64,000 nt of DNA from Membranipora membranacea (taxonomy: Eukaryota; Bryozoa; Gymnolaemata; Cheilostomatida; Membraniporidae). How positions within the stretch are numbered: position 1 is the stretch's first letter; every line of letters begins with the position of its first letter. A model generated the notes under the pieces. The model had not been told where the DNA came from and did not search any database. It worked only from the letters and a program-made list of their open reading frames with translations. Location: contig OU612066.1 of the NCBI GenBank assembly GCA_914767715.1, positions 32,090,283 through 32,154,282 on the forward strand, given 5' to 3'. The position numbers and the translations under genes were made by a program. This document shows, piece after piece, positions 35,060 through 47,645 of the stretch.

Positions 35060-36330
35060 AAATATATATAAAACAAGTATGAATACAAATTAAAAATTCT
35101 GATGATGTTACAATGAAAAATATAATAGTTTCAAGGTCTGTCAAATCTGCTCAAGCTGAAAAAGTTAACATACCTGTAGAGGATTTCGATACAGGGTTTT
35201 TAGGGACTGTAGTCCACATCTCTTCGACCATGCACTCATGAAGATGCATACACATTGATGGCTGATCAAAAGTGTCAGAGGCTGAATCACCGCCACCCAT
35301 TTATTCTAGTTTGCTGGCTATTGCAAACAATCCAGTCTTCTCCTCTTTCCTGGGTAAACATAATTTCTTGGTGGAGACTAGTTTTAGTATCTTCCCAAAT
35401 GTTGGATAGAGTACTACCTTCAGGTCAGGATGTCATGAGGCCCTTATGTGACCACACATATGCTCACATCATAGAATGAGAATTTTTGAAGGCAATGAAC
35501 TGCGGTATCAGCAGGACTGTTACATTTGCCAGCCAAACACCAAGAAGCATATCATGATTGTAAGATTCTTGAACTGGGCATGATTTGATAGTGCGCCTTG
35601 ATTCACAGATTTACTTTTAATACAAAACCATTTAGGATGTGTAAAGCTAGGCGTAGACAGGTATAGGACGTATAGTGAACACTATAAAAGGAATATTTTT
35701 GGTTTAATTAACAACTTTGTCTTCCTCCTTTTCTGCTTTCTATATGGCCATGAATTTGAACATGGAGATTGCAAGCTCCTCTTTAATTTCACCTTTGAAT
35801 GAATCAAAATGGGAAAGGGGATTAAGTTATAAACTTTGCTCCTAATATCACCGCTTTTGTGGAGCACTACCTTGAAGGTGTTCCTCAGCCTGGCGCTTAT
35901 GCCTGTAGAGGATTGGATTAGAGTGATTGATGAGGAATTCTTTCCCGTGGGCGTGTCTAAAGGCGAGCTTCCCCTATTGTACTTACAGCTAGATCTACCT
36001 CATGATGTTATGCGGGCACTAGCTCTACAGCAGGTAGTGAACGAGCGTGAATCTCCTCCGCTGTTGGTTTTGGGTTTGGCAAAGTGAAATTTTGATCATG
36101 CTTCTACTGTCTTGCGTCTTTTGTCTCTTACTGAGCATGCAACAAAATGGAATTTATGCATGATGTCAGTGTAGCTCTGACTATAACCTAATTCTGACAC
36201 AACTGAATATTTTTTTATATACTCAGTGTTGTTTTCGTCAGCTCCATCAGTTATTGCCAAAGAAAAACAAGATTTGAAGGAGGATATTTTGGCACCTGCC
36301 TCCTTGAGATTGCACAATAATATAACATAC
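35060..36330. other. No assignable gene
   Basis: The best open frame, on the plus strand at 35836-36087 (83 codons, with ALMPVEDWIRVIDEEFFPVG and LDLPHDVMRALALQQV), looks protein-like in composition. It has no motif I recognise and no clear splice partners, so I leave it unannotated. Confidence 0.35.
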
Positions 36331-36332
36331 AC

Positions 36333-36518
36333 CTAACCATTATCATTGACCACAACATACCACTGTGAAAGAGAAGTCTGATTGAGCACAGGACCTGGTA
36401 ATGTGAGAGGCGAGGTGCTGAATTCGGGCGTATTAAACACAGCTTCTCCGATTTGGTCGTACCTCCTCAACAGCCAGTTGATAGTGCCTATCATCAGCAT
36501 GATTAGTAATGATACCAC
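36333..36518 (-). pseudogene. Exon-like fragment, paralogue 1
   Basis: A minus-strand frame reads INWLLRRYDQIGEAVFNTPE and ends near donor CAGTG|GTATGT (about 36357). The RRYDQIGEAVFN block is repeated as LRYNQIREAVFK at about 37395, so the two are paralogous or duplicated exon pieces of one transposon family. Function unknown. Confidence 0.4.
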
Positions 36519-36553
36519 ATACAGTATGAAGTCAAGTCAATTATAAAAGGGAC

Positions 36554-37087
36554 GGTAACTGTAAATTGCTGAACAGGCTGAACGGACTGAACAGCTGAAC
36601 AGAATTTCCCAGACTAAAATTATTATTTGTAATCATTTCTCTGGCTGACTATTACTTCTCAAACACATTCCTCCTAACCAAATGATTTGATGAGTCACTA
36701 AGTTCCTGTTGGCACCTAATAAAACCAATTTAGGGCAAGCAAATGAAGCAATCAATGTCCCAATTATGACAAAATCTGATATGTTCTGACAATTTGATAC
36801 CAGAAACATTATCCAGCTCAAGCTTTGTTTATAGGGGGGGGGGGGGGGGGGGGGGCTACTTTCCATCCATTCACTAGTAGTGTAATGCCGAAAAATTACT
36901 GAGAATAAAATTGAAAGAAACCAAGGTGAATGCAAACTTAAAATAAATGATTTAATGAGACGAATATAAAGAATTGTCCATGCTCATGCAAAATTAGACA
37001 AACATGTAAAGAATCAAACGAATAGTAGTCTGAGAATTCTGTTCAGCTGTTCTGTCTGTTCAGCCTGTTCAGCAATTTACAGTTACC
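36554..37087. mobile_element. 534-bp MITE with 53-bp GAACAG-rich TIRs
   Basis: Inverted ends of 53 bp: the left starts GGTAACTGTAAATTGCTGAA and continues with tandem GCTGAACAG-like motifs; the right (37035-37087) is its reverse complement with three or four mismatches. The interior is non-coding and contains a G22 run at 36834-36855. No clear target duplication. It lies between the two paralogous exon fragments at 36333-36518 and 37088-37413. Confidence 0.8.
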
Positions 37088-37413
37088 CTAAACGGGAGGA
37101 ATAGATTAACTTCCGATCGGAATATTCAGAGGAGCTATTGGGGTGAGTCTCCTCCCCCCTCTTGTGGTATTTCCGGGAGGTGGTTGATGTATATTCATTC
37201 TGATTATTGTCATCACAAGTCTGTGTTACCACAGTTGTGGTGGCCCTCCTCTTGGTACCGGGGTTTGTCACCCGCTGCAGTTGCAGCGAACTTTGACAAA
37301 GAGGTTGATAGCACCCATCTGTACGTCAGCTCCCTTGAGTGCAACCGTTGCTTTAGCAGCATCTCTAGCAATTTAAACACAGCTTCTCTGATTTGGTTGT
37401 ACCTCAACATCAA
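37088..37413 (-). pseudogene. Exon-like fragment, paralogue 2
   Basis: The minus strand reads LRYNQIREAVFK in one frame, then IARDAAKATVALKGADVQMG and AINLFVKVRCNCSG in another, then VTNPGTKRRATTTVVTQTCD and NEYTSTTSRKYHKRGEE in a third. The protein-like segments succeed each other across frames, which implies two indels in a once continuous coding exon. The family is unknown. Confidence 0.45.
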
Positions 37414-38139
37414 CTACTGCAACATTGACGTAAATACAAAGCAAAATTGTATTTTAAAGAAGAGTATTGTGGAGGCTAAAGAGAGAAGTATGAATGCATT
37501 TCTGATCGCTTACTCCGCACTTAAAATATTAAGTACACCACTTTCTATTTTGTACTTGTTCATGGCATTAGAACTTTCTGTCATCTTCTGGTGAGAAAAG
37601 AACATCTCTACCAGTTTGATACAGAAACATTCAACAATCTTGTTACAATCTGGCTTCTGCAACTATGAAACTTCAGAAATAATAAACAGACAAATTGTTT
37701 TGTTACTGTATGAATCAACCAAATTTACACCGGAAATTTCCTTTTAGTGGCGTCAGCCTTGGGTATGGATGGTATGGGCAGTTCCCCCAGATTCCTTGGT
37801 CAGGTTGCTGACCAACTCTATAGGAAAACTTCTGTAAATCGGGAAACTATCGGAAGTCTTCTGTAAATCATAAGGATGCAACTCGGACATCATCTGAAGA
37901 ATTCTGAGCTTGCTTCTTCTGCTAGGAGATACTGTGAAAGTTTCTCTATCAACTGTATTCTAAACTGGCTTGTTTTTTCTGTAACCTTCCTGAAAGAGTG
38001 AGTGAGCCACATGATTTAAGTGATTTTGCATCGATACAATCGTATCACTTACTGATCCCCAGTCCCCCCCCCCCCCCATCTGCTCAAAGAGTGATAAAAG
38101 ATTCATCTCACAATGCCTAGAATGAAGTGTTAGCTACCT

Positions 38140-38290
38140 TAGCTGGCGGACATTCACTGAGGTCGGACTCAAATCCTTCATCCTCTTCATAGCCAAACAT
38201 TTTTCCCATCCATCCTGCCATATTCTCTAGTATGGAGTCGTCTGGAACTGCCAGAGCTTGGTTCAGCAGATACTCGACACCAGTCTTACT
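38140..38290 (-). pseudogene. Paralogue of the 31.0-kb transposase exon
   Basis: The minus strand reads LAVPDDSILENMAGWMGKMF then GYEEDEGFESDLSECPPAK before donor GTAGCT. This matches the exon at 31013-31291 (VPDDSILDKMAERMAKMSGY then EEDEGFESDL). It confirms that this exon is real and present in at least two copies about 7 kb apart. Only this end of the exon remains; upstream the frame meets stops. Confidence 0.55.
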
Positions 38291-38654
38291 AGTTCACCTG
38301 CAAGCGATCAAAAATAAATGTTAGAAACTTGAGGGGAAACAACAAATATTTTTTTCCAAACCGCACGCAAAAAAATTTTAGGTAGTATATGTGGATATGA
38401 AAGATAAGAAAAAGTTTTTGTTTAACGACAAATGATGGCATTGAAGATCATGATATTCTGAATCTGCGATATTTGGAATGCAAGAAAATTTGTTGAACAT
38501 AATTAACTGCTGAGTATAATCACTATGGTCCCATGTGACGATTTTGTAAGGACTTCGGGAGTAATCGCCCCATGGAAACGGCATTAAAGTCAAATTCCGA
38601 TTGCGACTAATGACTTTTTGGACGCGAATATTCATACCGTGTTTATTCAACCTA

Positions 38655-38760
38655 TTTCCTAATTGGAGGCGTGGCTGAATGTTTAGCGCATTTGCAAACA
38701 ATGCCATCAAAGGGATTACACGTGGCAGGCCGGGGTTCAAGTCCCGGCCGCGGCAGATTC
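38655..38760 (+). repeat. tRNA-derived (SINE-like) block
   Basis: An A-box-like GTGGCTGAATGTTTAGCGC and a B-box-like arm GGCCGGGGTTCAAGTCCCGG resemble a class II tRNA. The acceptor and anticodon stems do not pair, so this is a SINE head rather than a functional tRNA. Confidence 0.5.
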
Positions 38761-38899
38761 TTTTCATGTTTTTCCCATCATGGGAATGGTTAGAATCCAC
38801 TGGACTCTAACCATTCGAAATTGGAGTGAACCAAAAAATCGAAACATGGAACCATAGTGATTGTAGGCTATAGTGACGCAGAAGAGCTCTGTTGATTAT

Positions 38900-40240
38900 T
38901 TATGAATAAATAATCTTATACATATAAAAAAGGGGATCGGAGAAAGAACAGGGTAAATATAACTCCAATAAGCATTGTATAGAGGTAATTAATGGCACAA
39001 GCAGGATGTAGCAAAACTGACCAGGTATGAACCTAGCTAGATGTAGATGAAAAGACCCTGATGAAGAACTTCCTCTTGCTCATCGATAGACCGGTAGCAC
39101 AATATTACCCTTGCTGAGAGTTCCGATTTCTCTGTATGATGATAAACCTTCTGGGTCTTGAAGACCTTCAAGGTGCTGCTGCTGCTCCAGCTAGATATCA
39201 TGAAATGAATCCATAACATTACGAAGGCTCTCAGTAAGATCACTTATATTCTTCCTTTCCTCTCTGCTGAACGTACCCTCCCCCTGCAATGCTGCTATAG
39301 TAATCACTTAGTCAGCCGCTCATCAATCTGATCATGAAGGCAAAAGATCAGCAAAACAGGTAAGATCAGCAGAATTTTTCTGTTATCTGTCACTGGTTAA
39401 GATTATTGCGATTTTACCTTATCCTTAGCTTAGTACAATTCTTAATCTTAAATAAATAATGATATTTGTGTCATCCATCGAAATTGAAATGTTTGTTGTG
39501 GTGAACAATTCCATCTACTTTTCTCACTCTGGCAAGCACCATATTCATATTTCACTCACTTATGCCTTTGCAGACTAGTATGTAGATAATGAAAGTCAGT
39601 CGATTGTAGAGAGTAAAATGTTGTATATTTTCACCTGAAATGGTAATCGTCTGACTGACCAAGATGGCTGCCAATAACATGTGTCTAAGGAGTTGGCCGC
39701 ACAACAACAAAGGATACACAACTCTTAACTAAATAGCACGATGGTGGTCACCTACAAGATAATTAAATTTCAAAAGCTTAAGATATTGAAACGATCAAAG
39801 ACTGAAAAAGCGTAGGCTGTGTCTTTTTCAATGGAAATCTAGAAATACTACATCATTGCCAGTCGAAGCCCCGAGGCCTTGCTGTGGAAAAGCCAATATT
39901 AAAAAAAAATGTGTTAAGTTGGTTGTTAATCTTACCATTCGAGCTCTAATTAGTTGTATTGAGTTTAGATGCGAGACAATGCTATCACTGTATGTCTCTC
40001 CTCAGATAGGAACACTCCAAGCTGCTTGGATCCGCGTGATGTAATGGACTGTGATCCGAAGGTACTTCTCCGTAGCAGTTGAGGTCTAGAAGTCACATGT
40101 AAGGCCAACAGATTGAGAATCTTCAGAGCAACGAGTTAGAAAGCGAATTTTCTAACCCAGTTCTCATCATCATCATGAGTTTAGACCAGACCAGGTCTGA
40201 AGTTGTATCCAGGGCTGAAATCATGAATTCAAAGCTCTTT
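38900..40240. other. No recognisable gene
   Basis: No exon with splice support and no repeat family evident. Confidence 0.4.
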
Positions 40241-40319
40241 ATCCAGTGGGCACACACCAAAATAACACTAGTGGTGATATGGTAAAAACTCTACGTAGCA
40301 GTTTTATGTGTGGTACACG

Positions 40320-40980
40320 TGACAGCCGGGTGTAATTAACACCAGACCAGTCTAACACGTGTTGACCACGTGTGGCTATGGTGTTGTTTACCCCTGAATC
40401 TTCAAAATAATCAATCACTTAATATACCGGTGGTTGCTACTTGAAATTACAGTAAAATCTAAGGCTTCTAATCTGTCAGATTTCAATTATTTCAAAAATG
40501 TTTAAATGGCCAGCTCAACCACCCACAAACGTGGTGATCATGTGTTGAAATGGTAAAGACTTTCACCTGACCAGACTAACCCGTGTGGACCACATGTGGA
40601 TATGGTGTTTTATGCCAATTAACTATCCGAGAAAATAACACCAAATACAATGGGGATAGCGACATGAAATTATAGTTATAAATATGACTTCTTATCAGTT
40701 AGATTTAAATGTTATTTCCAATGTTAAAATGCCCAGATCAACCACCCACAAACGTGGTGATCACGTGTTGAAATGGTAAAGACTTTCACCTGACCAGACT
40801 AACCCGTGTGGACCACGTGTGGCTATGGTGTTTTATGCCAATAAACTATCCAAGAAAACAACACCAAATATAATGGGGGTAGTGATGTGAATTTATAATA
40901 ATAAACAAGGCTTCTAATCAGTAAGATCGAAGTTATTTCAAATTGTTTAAATGGCAAGAGCAACCACCCACAAACTGGTT
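40320..40980 (+). repeat. 223-bp tandem repeat, about 3 copies
   Basis: The phrase ACCACCCACAAACGTGGTGA recurs at 40519, 40742 and, diverged, about 40965, a 223-bp period. Each unit contains GTGTGGACCACGTGTGG-like palindromes. Confidence 0.8.
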
Positions 40981-43900
40981 GAGTAAATAGTATTTGGAAT
41001 AAAGCCCACTGCCAATTGTTAGACTAATATGCTCTATATTGGAACAAAAGGAGTTATTTAATTCCTGTGTCAGGCTGTTGTTGTTGAGAGGCACCACCAT
41101 GCTACAGCCATTACCACGTCTCCAAGGCTGAGAGGATTACCATAAAGCACAACACTTTATTTGTGAATAGGGAGCCTAGCCTAGCGTAGGAATGCCACGT
41201 AGCTGTGGTATACTACAATCCTATTAAAGGCCTAGTTTACTATGCTTTGCTATTGTAGGAAAATATTGAAGTAAATTTTGCGCAAGATGGAACATACCAT
41301 ACTTAAGCTACCGATGACTGGGGTGTGATAGATTATGGTGCCAGGACGTCAATTATATTTGCCATAGCTCTAGGTGGCTTTGCAAACTGAATGCATGATG
41401 TCTCCTACCAGAAAATTAATCAGGTTTCGTGCATGTCTAAACTTCGCAACTCAGCTGTGCACCTTAGATAGATACTTTGCCTGCTCAGCAAAGTTTTCAA
41501 TGTAGATTGGTACAACTATCAATAACTTTGGATTTGTGCAACCTAGTGATGTCTTCTTTACCAAATTGCAAAGTCATGTTGAGTCAACATCAGCAAATAT
41601 TTGGTTACAGGTTTGGGGTAGGACACATAGTGCATTTTTATTGTAGCCCATGGCAAGCGATCATTTAGGCATCTAAAACACAAAGCATATCTGTCTAATT
41701 TCTGTTATATATTATAGTAATTTTAACGAGTTTGAGACTAACTAACACCCTCTCTGGCATGCCAGGTCGGTGGCGTAAGGTATTTAAGCTTGATCCGCAA
41801 CAAATCATTTATATTTCACATATTCCAGAGCCTGAAAGAGGAATTTGGTTGCCATTTGAAAAAGGGTTATGTGACGCAGATATAACTTTAAAATTTTGTC
41901 AACCTTAAAACTTGACTTTACAATTTTGCAGTGCAAAATTGCCCAGAGTTGGTGTGACAAACGGCATTTTAGTCCTACTATCTAAATATCATTACATTGC
42001 CAATGTCTACACCTACTATGATCATCATTGCTATTATACAATTCCTATACAGTACCTTTACACAGATACTAAATATACAATGCTACTACACAATTATAAT
42101 TGTTTTGCTTTACACACTTGGTCAATTAATCCCCTGCACTGTGACTTTGCTCTATGCTCATTTCATTGGTCGACTAGCAAAGTGCACTGAATTGTGGGAA
42201 GGGTTATTAGCTAGCGCTTAGTTTGAATTGTAGAACTGGTGTAACTACTACCACTACTAGTGCAGCCCTTCATAAATCTATTGGTGCTGGTATAAATGCT
42301 GTGGAATCATCATGCATCATCTTCATTTGATGTTGTTACTCAAACTTATCACAACTAAACTATCTACTAGTAGAGAGACAATTATTATCAGCACAACTCT
42401 CATTGGAATATCGACCCTGCATCTCCTCTGGATCATATCTAACTACTTACAACTACCACCGTGATTGAAGTTGAAAGTCTTCTTGGAACAGTACAACTAC
42501 CAACCACCGTGATTGCTAACAGACTCGTTTGAAGGGTGAGTGACTGGCCTCAGACGAGTCAGTATTTGTACTACTATTTCATCTTGTAGGCCTACTACTC
42601 ACTCTTGCTTGCATGACTTATTCTACGACAATCAATATTGTGTAGATGGGGCACTGGCTGGCCACGCCACACATGCTAATAGTATCTCCTGATGATATCT
42701 TGTGTTGTATATATCACTTAGGCCTAGTAGTATTTTATAGTATAGTCATTCAATGACTTTACAACCTGCTTGTTTCTTGGCTGTACATTATTGCAATGTG
42801 AGAGTAGGCTAATGCCCGATCCAATAGTTTGGTTTAAAAACGTTGATTCTTCTTATGAAGTCTGATGAGTAATTATTGACACTGTTATGGCAATCAATTT
42901 TAATATGTTATCGAATGGTATATCCATGTTCAACTTATGGATATGTAGTTGATGCAAATATTACCATGCTACTGGTATAATAAGTTATGGGGGATTCCAG
43001 TTGTATATTACTACTCGCTTGTGAATTTAGCCCATGCCATTCATGTCGTTAGGTCGTCGTCTTATAATGCTCTCACATGTGTCTTTTTAATGCTCTCACA
43101 TGTCATGTCATTCCGCTCACTTATTGTCATCGGTGTGGAGAATTGCTACCCGTCGCAGTTCATAGTTAGAATGAGTGGATATGTTAGGAAAGGACTCAAT
43201 GCATAGGCCTACCTACCTTTGTGACAAACCATTATGTCAAGTGTGATGTCACATTTCAACATCGTCAAACTTATTTGAATGTCCAAAATTTAGTCATTTC
43301 AATTTGAATCCCTGTGCTCCATTTGCTGCAACCAGACATGCATCAGAGTTGAAAGCTTTCTCATTAACACTGGCCCCAACTTGCTGTTACCACCATGGTG
43401 GGAATTCATGGGTACTGGTGTATCTTTTAGAAAGCGGCGGCTGGTGGAAATATATATCTGAATTGAATAGTACTTTAATAGTACTCTGTTTCCATTGTTG
43501 GCAACTATCTTATCCGTAGTGTATAATGTAGAATAATATACCCATGTCTGAGACTTCTAGTTCATAATATTGTTCTGTGAGTCAGGCAGGATAGCCACTT
43601 TCAGTTGATTAGATCAATACTGAGCCAATGTGGTGTGTTTTTTTTACATGATCTACGCAACGGAACAAAGAGTATTCTTGTCTCCGGACTGACAATAATG
43701 GATACTTGCAGGAATTATACTTCAATTACATGTATATTGATTATTGGTTTTCTTTTTATATAGATTGACTTGACTTGGTGTGAAAGAATCGAGAGACGCC
43801 CATGGTGAGCAAAAATGTCAAACCAAAGTAAACGTGTTAAACTCTGGAGGTCAAACCAGAAATTAGCCCAACGTATTATAGATGATATCCCAGTATCTGA

Positions 43901-44038
43901 CTTAAGTCTGCAAGGCTTTACTGTGAGCCAGCTATTTGCTCATTCTATATTCTGGGCACATTCTCAGCTCCATTGTGTTAATTTCACACTTCACACAACA
44001 TACTGCAATTGATAATGTATTGTTTTGCCTATTTTTAG

Positions 44039-44383
44039 ATTCTCTTCTGATCAGATATAGGCACTCTGGGGCGACAGAGGATAAGATCAGCCGAGAGATG
44101 GCCGAAGTGATTAAGCAAGCAAGCAACCGCGTCAAAAACGAGTTGAAGAAGATGGTAGGTAGAGAGAATTTATAATTGTTAGTAGTCTGTAGTTAGTCTG
44201 CCATCAAATTGTTCCCATTAGCATCTCACAAGGTTACTTGCAGGGTATTGAGTGTCTCTACGCAAGTTGGGTCAATCTAATGTGAGGCGATAAATATGGC
44301 AACATAAATGTATTGGTACAGCAGTCAATGTTATTTTCTTTCTTGTATTCTAGGCTGGGCGAAGCAGTGGCACTGGAAGCTAG
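44039..44383 (+). CDS. Last two exons of an unknown gene inside the 5-kb element
   Basis: Exon 44039-44154 follows acceptor ATTTTTAG and reads LLIRYRHSGATEDKISREMA then EVIKQASNRVKNELKKM, ending at ATG|GTAGGT. It joins in phase 0 to 44354-44383 (acceptor TATTCTAG), which reads AGRSSGTGS and stops. AATAAA lies at about 44713. The segment is basic and helical. Upstream, MSNQSKRVKLWRSNQK at 43815 and an exon-like piece at 43764-43804 are candidates, but their phases give stops when joined. Possibly the accessory or transposase gene of the surrounding element; I do not recognise it. Confidence 0.45.
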
Positions 44384-44769
44384 TCAGACAGACGTAACTA
44401 CCAGCAACGCCTGATATTCATATTTCCTCTCATTCTCTTTTTTATCTGATATTTATATATTAATTACCCATGTTCAATTTAATTCAATCTGCCGCCTTAA
44501 ATCATTTTAATGCCTATTCTCGAAACAGATATTTCAACCCGGTTAACATTTTGTTCTTACTACCCAATTAATTGTCACTTGCATATAATGTTTTTTATTT
44601 GATGTATATATTGTGATATACCCAAACAAGGCTGTAAAATGACTATTACGCCACTATTCTGCTGCAAATAACCAGAAACAGAATTCAAAAAGAACAATAC
44701 ATCATCTCATGTTAAATAAACAAGTATGCAAAGTAGATGTGCTGATTAGGTGAAATTAAAGCAGAATAA

Positions 44770-45170
44770 TACAAACAACACCGCAATGCCACGTGATATA
44801 GCCGGACATACAACGTGGAGGTGTTGATATGGTTAAGTTCAATCAGACCAATTCGGACAACACCACATCACCACGTTATATAGCCGAGTATGCAACGTGG
44901 AGGTGTTCATATGGTTAAGTTTAATCAAACCAATTCGGACAACACCACGTCACCACGTTATATAACCGAGTATGCAACGTGGAGGTGTTCATATGGTTAA
45001 GTTTAACCAGACTTATTCAGACAACACCACATCACCACGTAATATAACCGTGTGTGCAACGTAGAGGTGTTGATCTGGTATAACTCAATTTTTGCCCCAC
45101 GAGATATTGTCGTGTTATTCATGTGTTCACAACGTGGTGGTGTTGGTTTGGTATATTTCTACGTGGAAAT
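44770..45170 (-). repeat. 82-bp tandem repeat, 4-5 copies
   Basis: ATTCGGACAACACCAC begins at 44851 and 44933, and a variant at 45015, giving an 82-bp period. Each unit contains CAACGTGGAGGTGTT and CACCACGTTATATA. The motifs are the inverted counterpart of those in the 40.3-41.0 kb array. Confidence 0.85.
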
Positions 45171-46309
45171 CCGTTACATATACCACCGGATTTTCACCAA
45201 ACCAGCACGTGTTGAGTCCGTAAAATACACGGGTTCCCAACGTGTTTGTGCCCAGTGATTATAAATAATTTGACCAGTTCCGAGACACTTTTAGTCTCGT
45301 ACGCGCAATTTTTGTGTTCAGTACTGAGAACATTTGGTTAGAGAGAAATATGTGGCCCTTATTTGAAAATGCTATCTTGGCCAGGGAAAGAAGAAGAAGA
45401 AGCAAGGCATCACATCCAATAACTCCACACTGGAGAGCAGATTGATTGTGGATGATGAGTGACTGAAGAATTGCTGAGTTTTATTTTCAACTAACTTTTA
45501 TTTTATATTCGCAGGCATATTGGGGTCCCCAAACATGAATCCTTAAAATTTCGGAGCAGCGAGAATCTCCTCATCGTCAGTTGGTGGGAATTTGGTTCTC
45601 ATGTTCAACACTTGACAGCTCGGAAGAGGTCTCCTCTCCTTTCTCTTTATATCTGTATACAGCCAAAACATAAGTGCCCAGTACGCACAGTGCAGCTCCC
45701 GATAGTGTGTTTCCTAAAATTGAACACAGTTGCAGTTCACACTGTGTTACAATTGAAGAATTTCAAGCAACCAGTGCACAAATTTGAAGCCACTGTTGAT
45801 ATTTTCAATTGTTTTCATGAGCTTTGTCATACTACAAGGAATGAGCAACTGGGCCTATGAGAACACAATCCAGTTTGCAAGCATCTTATTCCAATTATAG
45901 CGTTCATAAATATTCAGATACGAATACAATGGCGATCAATTATACGATGAATATTACTGGAGAATGTTATGAACTGAATGAACACAGTTTTCAAGTCTGA
46001 TCCATTTGATCCATTCTGATCCATTTGTAAACAAGTGTAGAAATGACCGGAATGCCAACCGACCACAGGCATATCACAATGTAAATCAATAAGCTTTTGA
46101 GGAGGGGAGGGTGTGGGAGGGACGCTTAAGCGCCCTCCCACCACGGAAATTTTTGCATATCGGTAGCAAAATAGTGTAAGCAGAGAGGTATTTCAATAGC
46201 TCACTGAGCTGTTGGGTACTTTCAGAAAACAAATCAATAGCAGTAGAAGATTACGGTAAAAATGCTCCAGTTATAAAGCACCCATTTGAAAAAAGCTGAC
46301 CTTGATGGG

Positions 46310-46385
46310 ATTCGAACCCACAACAGTGATTAATAGGCAGAAGCTCTACACACTGAGCTATTCAGCCATTCACGGAAATTAGTGG
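46310..46385 (-). repeat. Pseudo-tRNA / SINE-like block
   Basis: On the minus strand GAATAGCTCAGTGTGTAGAG (A-box-like) and GTGGGTTCGAATCCCA (T-arm) are tRNA-like. The acceptor arms do not pair and no anticodon stem forms, so this is a tRNA-derived repeat. Confidence 0.5.
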
Positions 46386-46989
46386 GCCGTGATTGCTAAT
46401 GTACGCCACTGATAGTGACATAATACGAACTGTGACTAGACTAGCCAGCTTTGTATCAAACTTACCATGGTAGGCTTTGAAATTGGATCACATCATTTCA
46501 AGGGGCACCGGTGCCATTAATTCATTAACCCCTGGATGCAATCTGTCACTCCCGACAGCAAAATAAATCGTTCTTTGAGGGCATATCATCGCAGCAGTAT
46601 CTGCAGAAATTTCTTCACAGCTATATAATCAAGGCATCCCTTTAGATGTCACAGCCAGTTGGGAAAATCATAACCATTGGGTGAATAGTCACGTTATTAC
46701 AATAGAAGTAGGTACTCTGTGCCTCCCTGAATATCTAGCATACATGATTCTCAGCAAAGTCTACAACAGTAAGGGTCTTACTTATGATAATTATTTTTTG
46801 CATATATCAAATGAGGAGATCTGATTGATGGCATTGTAAATATGAGCAGCTGTTTCATAAGTGTCTTGTAGGCTTTCCCATGAGCTCTCTAGGGTTTGGA
46901 CTGAAATTCTGGGATTAGAGCCGTTTTTACGCAGGTAATATTTGGTTTCTTGATATTCAAATGCGCTCATAGACATCCTTTTTATTAGC

Positions 46990-47345
46990 AGTTTCAAGAT
47001 GAGGGAGCAGTTACTCTCTCACTGTCCTGCAGTTCTCTTGAACTGCTTGAACTACTTGAACTAGTTGTGCTAGGAGGTAATCCACTAATTTTCTTAATAT
47101 CAGTCCATGCTTTGGCTGGTTTGTTTACTAGCTGTTGCTGAATTTTCTTAGAATAATTTTGTTTGCTTTTGGTTATTGATCTGGTGATGTCACGTTTTAG
47201 TTTGTTATATAGTGCTCGGTTTCAATCCTTATGGGCTGCTTGTTTTTGATCGATCATTTCTGTTATATGTTTATTAATCCAAGGTTTCTGGTTGGTACAC
47301 ATCCTGAGGCTCTTCATGGGTAAGCACATATCTGTGCAGAAGTTT
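46990..47345 (-). pseudogene. CR1/L2-like LINE linker fragment
   Basis: The minus strand reads FCTDMCLPMKS, CTNQKPWINKHITEMIDQKQ, then (after a stop) RALYNKLKRDITRSITKSKQ, NYSKKIQQQLVNKPAKAWTD and IKKISGLPP. This matches the region between endonuclease and reverse transcriptase in CR1/L2/Rex1 LINEs (NxKPW, LR..I+.AK..Y...I, W..IK.I.G). The endonuclease and RT cores are absent. Confidence 0.75.
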
Positions 47346-47645
47346 ATATAACCCACAGAAGCATAGCATCTATATTGCCAAGACCCACGCTGACCACTTT
47401 ATACCCGTCAATCCGAGACCGCACATTCAGGAATGTGTCAGCAAGGTTTAAAGTCTTCTGTTGGATCAGACTCTTAGGATTGCGCGCCAAATTATCCAGC
47501 TTAACCTACTCTCAATCTACTCCTTTGAAGCCTAGATCAACAATATCATATCCAGGAGTCAAAGTCCTTCGGTTCAAAGCCTGAACACGGATGAAAACAT
47601 ATATAAAACACAAATACCACATCAGGATTTTTGTACTTACATTTA

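Larger units (their letters stand above)
40244..45258 (+). mobile_element. Probable 5-kb DNA transposon with CACGTG-rich subterminal arrays
   Basis: The left edge reads CAGTGGGCACACACC and the right edge, reversed, CACTGGGCACAAACACG; TTAT occurs just outside both. Just inside are tandem arrays rich in CACGTG and ACACC: three 223-bp units at 40320-40980 and four to five 82-bp units at 44770-45170, in opposite sense. A plus-strand spliced gene end lies within at 44039-44383, followed by AATAAA near 44713. The CACTG-type end hints at the EnSpm/CACTA group, but no transposase core was seen. Superfamily unassigned. Confidence 0.5.

Noticed and set aside
35836-36087. 83-codon plus-strand protein-like frame
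   Set aside because: Composition is suggestive but there is no motif, no splice continuation and no paralogue in the window.
38655-38760. Functional tRNA gene
   Set aside because: T-arm and A-box are good but acceptor and anticodon stems do not pair; better explained as a SINE head.
40320-45170. CRISPR-like arrays
   Set aside because: Units are contiguous tandem repeats without unique spacers, and the DNA is clearly eukaryotic.
46310-46385. Functional tRNA gene on the minus strand
   Set aside because: Acceptor halves are not complementary and the anticodon stem is absent.
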